Assembly: GCA_023249165.1 (NCBI GenBank)
Contig: JAHFDE010000130.1
Span: forward strand, 1-6,025
DNA: 6,025 nucleotides
Direction of reading: 5' to 3'
Origin: Candidatus Methylomirabilota bacterium
Lineage (GTDB): Bacteria; Methylomirabilota; Methylomirabilia; Methylomirabilales; CSP1-5
The translations under genes and the position numbers were made by a program. The first letter of the stretch is position 1. Each line of letters begins with the position of its first letter. Shown in pieces: positions 4,764 through 6,025 of the stretch. Below the pieces are notes generated by a model. That model did no database searches and was not told the origin of the DNA. It worked only from the letters and a program-made list of their open reading frames with translations.

Positions 4764-6025
4764 ATGGCGACCTTGTCTGAAATTGCAGAGGTGCTGGAGT
4801 TCTTGGCAGGGCGCAATACGTTCCATGCCAAGATCATAATCCGCATTGCGACCCTTTTCGGTGTATCCGGAGTCATCTTGTTAAGTGGTGCCTTCTCGAC
4901 CCAGGGGCCGCAGCGGATAGTGATGTTGGTCGGAGGAGGCCTCTTAATCGTGACGATTTTGTTTCTGTACGAGCGGATTCAGAATCTCCGAAAGCAAAAT
5001 CTTGTAATCGAGATGGTTGTCGCTGTCATCAGTCGAATTCAGGACGAGGCCACCACGGACAGAATCAGCGAGCTGGCGGGACAAATCTCCGAGCTCGCTG
5101 GGAGAGGTGACACCGGAAACGGAGCACTGGAAGAGATTTTGGAATTCGTCCGCCGCCTCGAACGCAGCCAGAGTCGGAGCCTAAGAGCCACATCTGTTGG
5201 ACTTCTTGTGGTGGCCGGGATTGCCGCGGTTACAGTGGGAGTATCCTACTTCGAGCTCAAGAAAAGTCCCGCCGATAAGGCCGTCCTGAGTCAGGAGCCT
5301 GAGCAGGTCGCGAGGGACCTTGAGCGAGTAAGCGGACTGATGCTTCAGGCGAAACTAGAAACTCAGCCGGCAAAGAAACAACCCGAGCCACCAGGGAAGC
5401 AAACATTTCAAACGGTCGTACAAGCTGAGAGGCCAAATAGTGGAGATGCCTTGGCAAAGCAAGAAACTTCGGCTAACGGCGATAAACTTGTTGCGTTGCA
5501 GAAGCAGATAAGTGCATTGCAACAAGAGCTGACAGTTGCTCGGCTGCAGCTTAAGGAAGAGAGAAAGAAGGCGGACGTGCTTAAGGAAGAGACAGGGGAT
5601 TATCGCAAGGATGCAGGTGAGCTGGAAAAGCGCATCCAGGGGTTAGAAAAAACGTTAGCGGAGCACGACTATCTCAGGCTGGTCAACGAAGCGCTCGCCT
5701 ATACGTATCGGCAAGGACCAGGAGATGCGGACCGGGCTGAGGCTGCCTACCGGAAGGCGATTGGAATAGCTCACGCGAAGAGCATCCGTGACCCTGTCGT
5801 CCATAACGCGTATGCAGGGTTCCTTCAGGAGCAGGGCAGATTCAAGGAGGCCGAGAAGTTCTACAAGATGGCCCTGGACATCAACCCACGCTACGGGCCG
5901 GCGTTGATTAATCTTGGGAGCTTGTACGAACAGACAGGGGAGACGGAAAAGGCCTTAGAAAAATACAAGGCGGCCGACGAGGCAGGTGAAAAGTTGGGCG
6001 CGGAGAACTACTCGCGCTTGAAATC
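4764..6025 (+). CDS. Membrane-anchored coiled-coil and TPR-repeat protein, C-terminus off the window
   Basis: 420 residues are visible and the frame runs off the right edge. Predicted order: a short N-terminal helix, two hydrophobic spans at about 24-44 and 52-69, a helical charged segment at 70-141, a third span at 142-162, a proline- and glutamine-rich linker (about 165-240), a charged coiled coil at about 241-300 (LVALQKQISALQQELTVARL and onward), then TPR repeats. The clearest TPR is at 344-377, with AYAGFLQEQGRFKEAEKFYK followed by MALDINPR; a less regular repeat precedes it (about 303-337) and another follows (378-411). TPRs bind protein partners. By the positive-inside rule, the arginine-rich segment before span 3 is cytosolic, which puts the coiled coil and TPRs in the periplasm (inference). 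The start has AGGTGA five bases upstream; an in-frame ATG at 4692 would add 24 residues but has a poor ribosome site and lies in the hairpin loop. The gene uses more A/T-ending codons than its neighbours. No named family is recognised. Confidence 0.85.
   Translation, partial: MATLSEIAEVLEFLAGRNTFHAKIIIRIATLFGVSGVILLSGAFSTQGPQRIVMLVGGGLLIVTILFLYERIQNLRKQNLVIEMVVAVISRIQDEATTDRISELAGQISELAGRGDTGNGALEEILEFVRRLERSQSRSLRATSVGLLVVAGIAAVTVGVSYFELKKSPADKAVLSQEPEQVARDLERVSGLMLQAKLETQPAKKQPEPPGKQTFQTVVQAERPNSGDALAKQETSANGDKLVALQKQISALQQELTVARLQLKEERKKADVLKEETGDYRKDAGELEKRIQGLEKTLAEHDYLRLVNEALAYTYRQGPGDADRAEAAYRKAIGIAHAKSIRDPVVHNAYAGFLQEQGRFKEAEKFYKMALDINPRYGPALINLGSLYEQTGETEKALEKYKAADEAGEKLGAENYSRLK

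Overview
The window is GC-rich chromosomal sequence from a Gram-negative-type bacterium with strong AGGAGG-type ribosome sites. The mix of a DUF2914 secreted protein, a tandem PilZ protein, an unusual Gfo/Idh/MocA protein and small-molecule redox and methyl-transfer enzymes would suit an environmental lineage such as NC10, Rokubacteria, Nitrospirota or a deltaproteobacterial relative. That placement is inference; no rRNA or other marker gene is present. No phage, CRISPR, tRNA, rRNA or clear insertion sequence is visible.

Layout. Positions 1-2490 carry three genes on the minus strand, in transcription order: a tandem PilZ-domain protein (1831-2490), a Gfo/Idh/MocA-type oxidoreductase-like protein (720-1760), and a zinc-independent-looking medium-chain quinone oxidoreductase/alcohol dehydrogenase (start at 577, C-terminal part off the left edge). 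The gaps between them are 70 and 142 bases, so co-transcription is possible but not shown. A roughly 255-base divergent region separates the PilZ gene from the plus-strand genes. Positions 2746-3165 encode a small exported DUF2914 protein, closed by a very strong intrinsic terminator (3207-3243). Next comes a near-consensus sigma-70 promoter (3271-3300) driving a SAM-dependent O-methyltransferase-like gene (3404-4423). A 340-base non-coding stretch follows, holding a weak promoter-like pair and an imperfect terminator-like hairpin. The window ends inside a gene (4764 onward) for a membrane-anchored protein with three predicted membrane spans, a coiled coil and TPR repeats.

How the genes fit together. 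There is no obvious single pathway. The PilZ protein is a likely cyclic-di-GMP effector. The MDR enzyme and the methyltransferase act on small molecules that cannot be named from sequence. The DUF2914 and TPR proteins are envelope proteins. The plus-strand genes look like separate transcription units, because a terminator and a promoter lie between DUF2914 and the methyltransferase, and 340 bases separate the methyltransferase from the TPR gene. The points most worth a second look are the loss of the usual catalytic residues in the Gfo/Idh/MocA protein, the canonical-plus-degenerate PilZ pair with an eight-base G run inside its ligand motif, and the long leader ahead of the TPR membrane protein.
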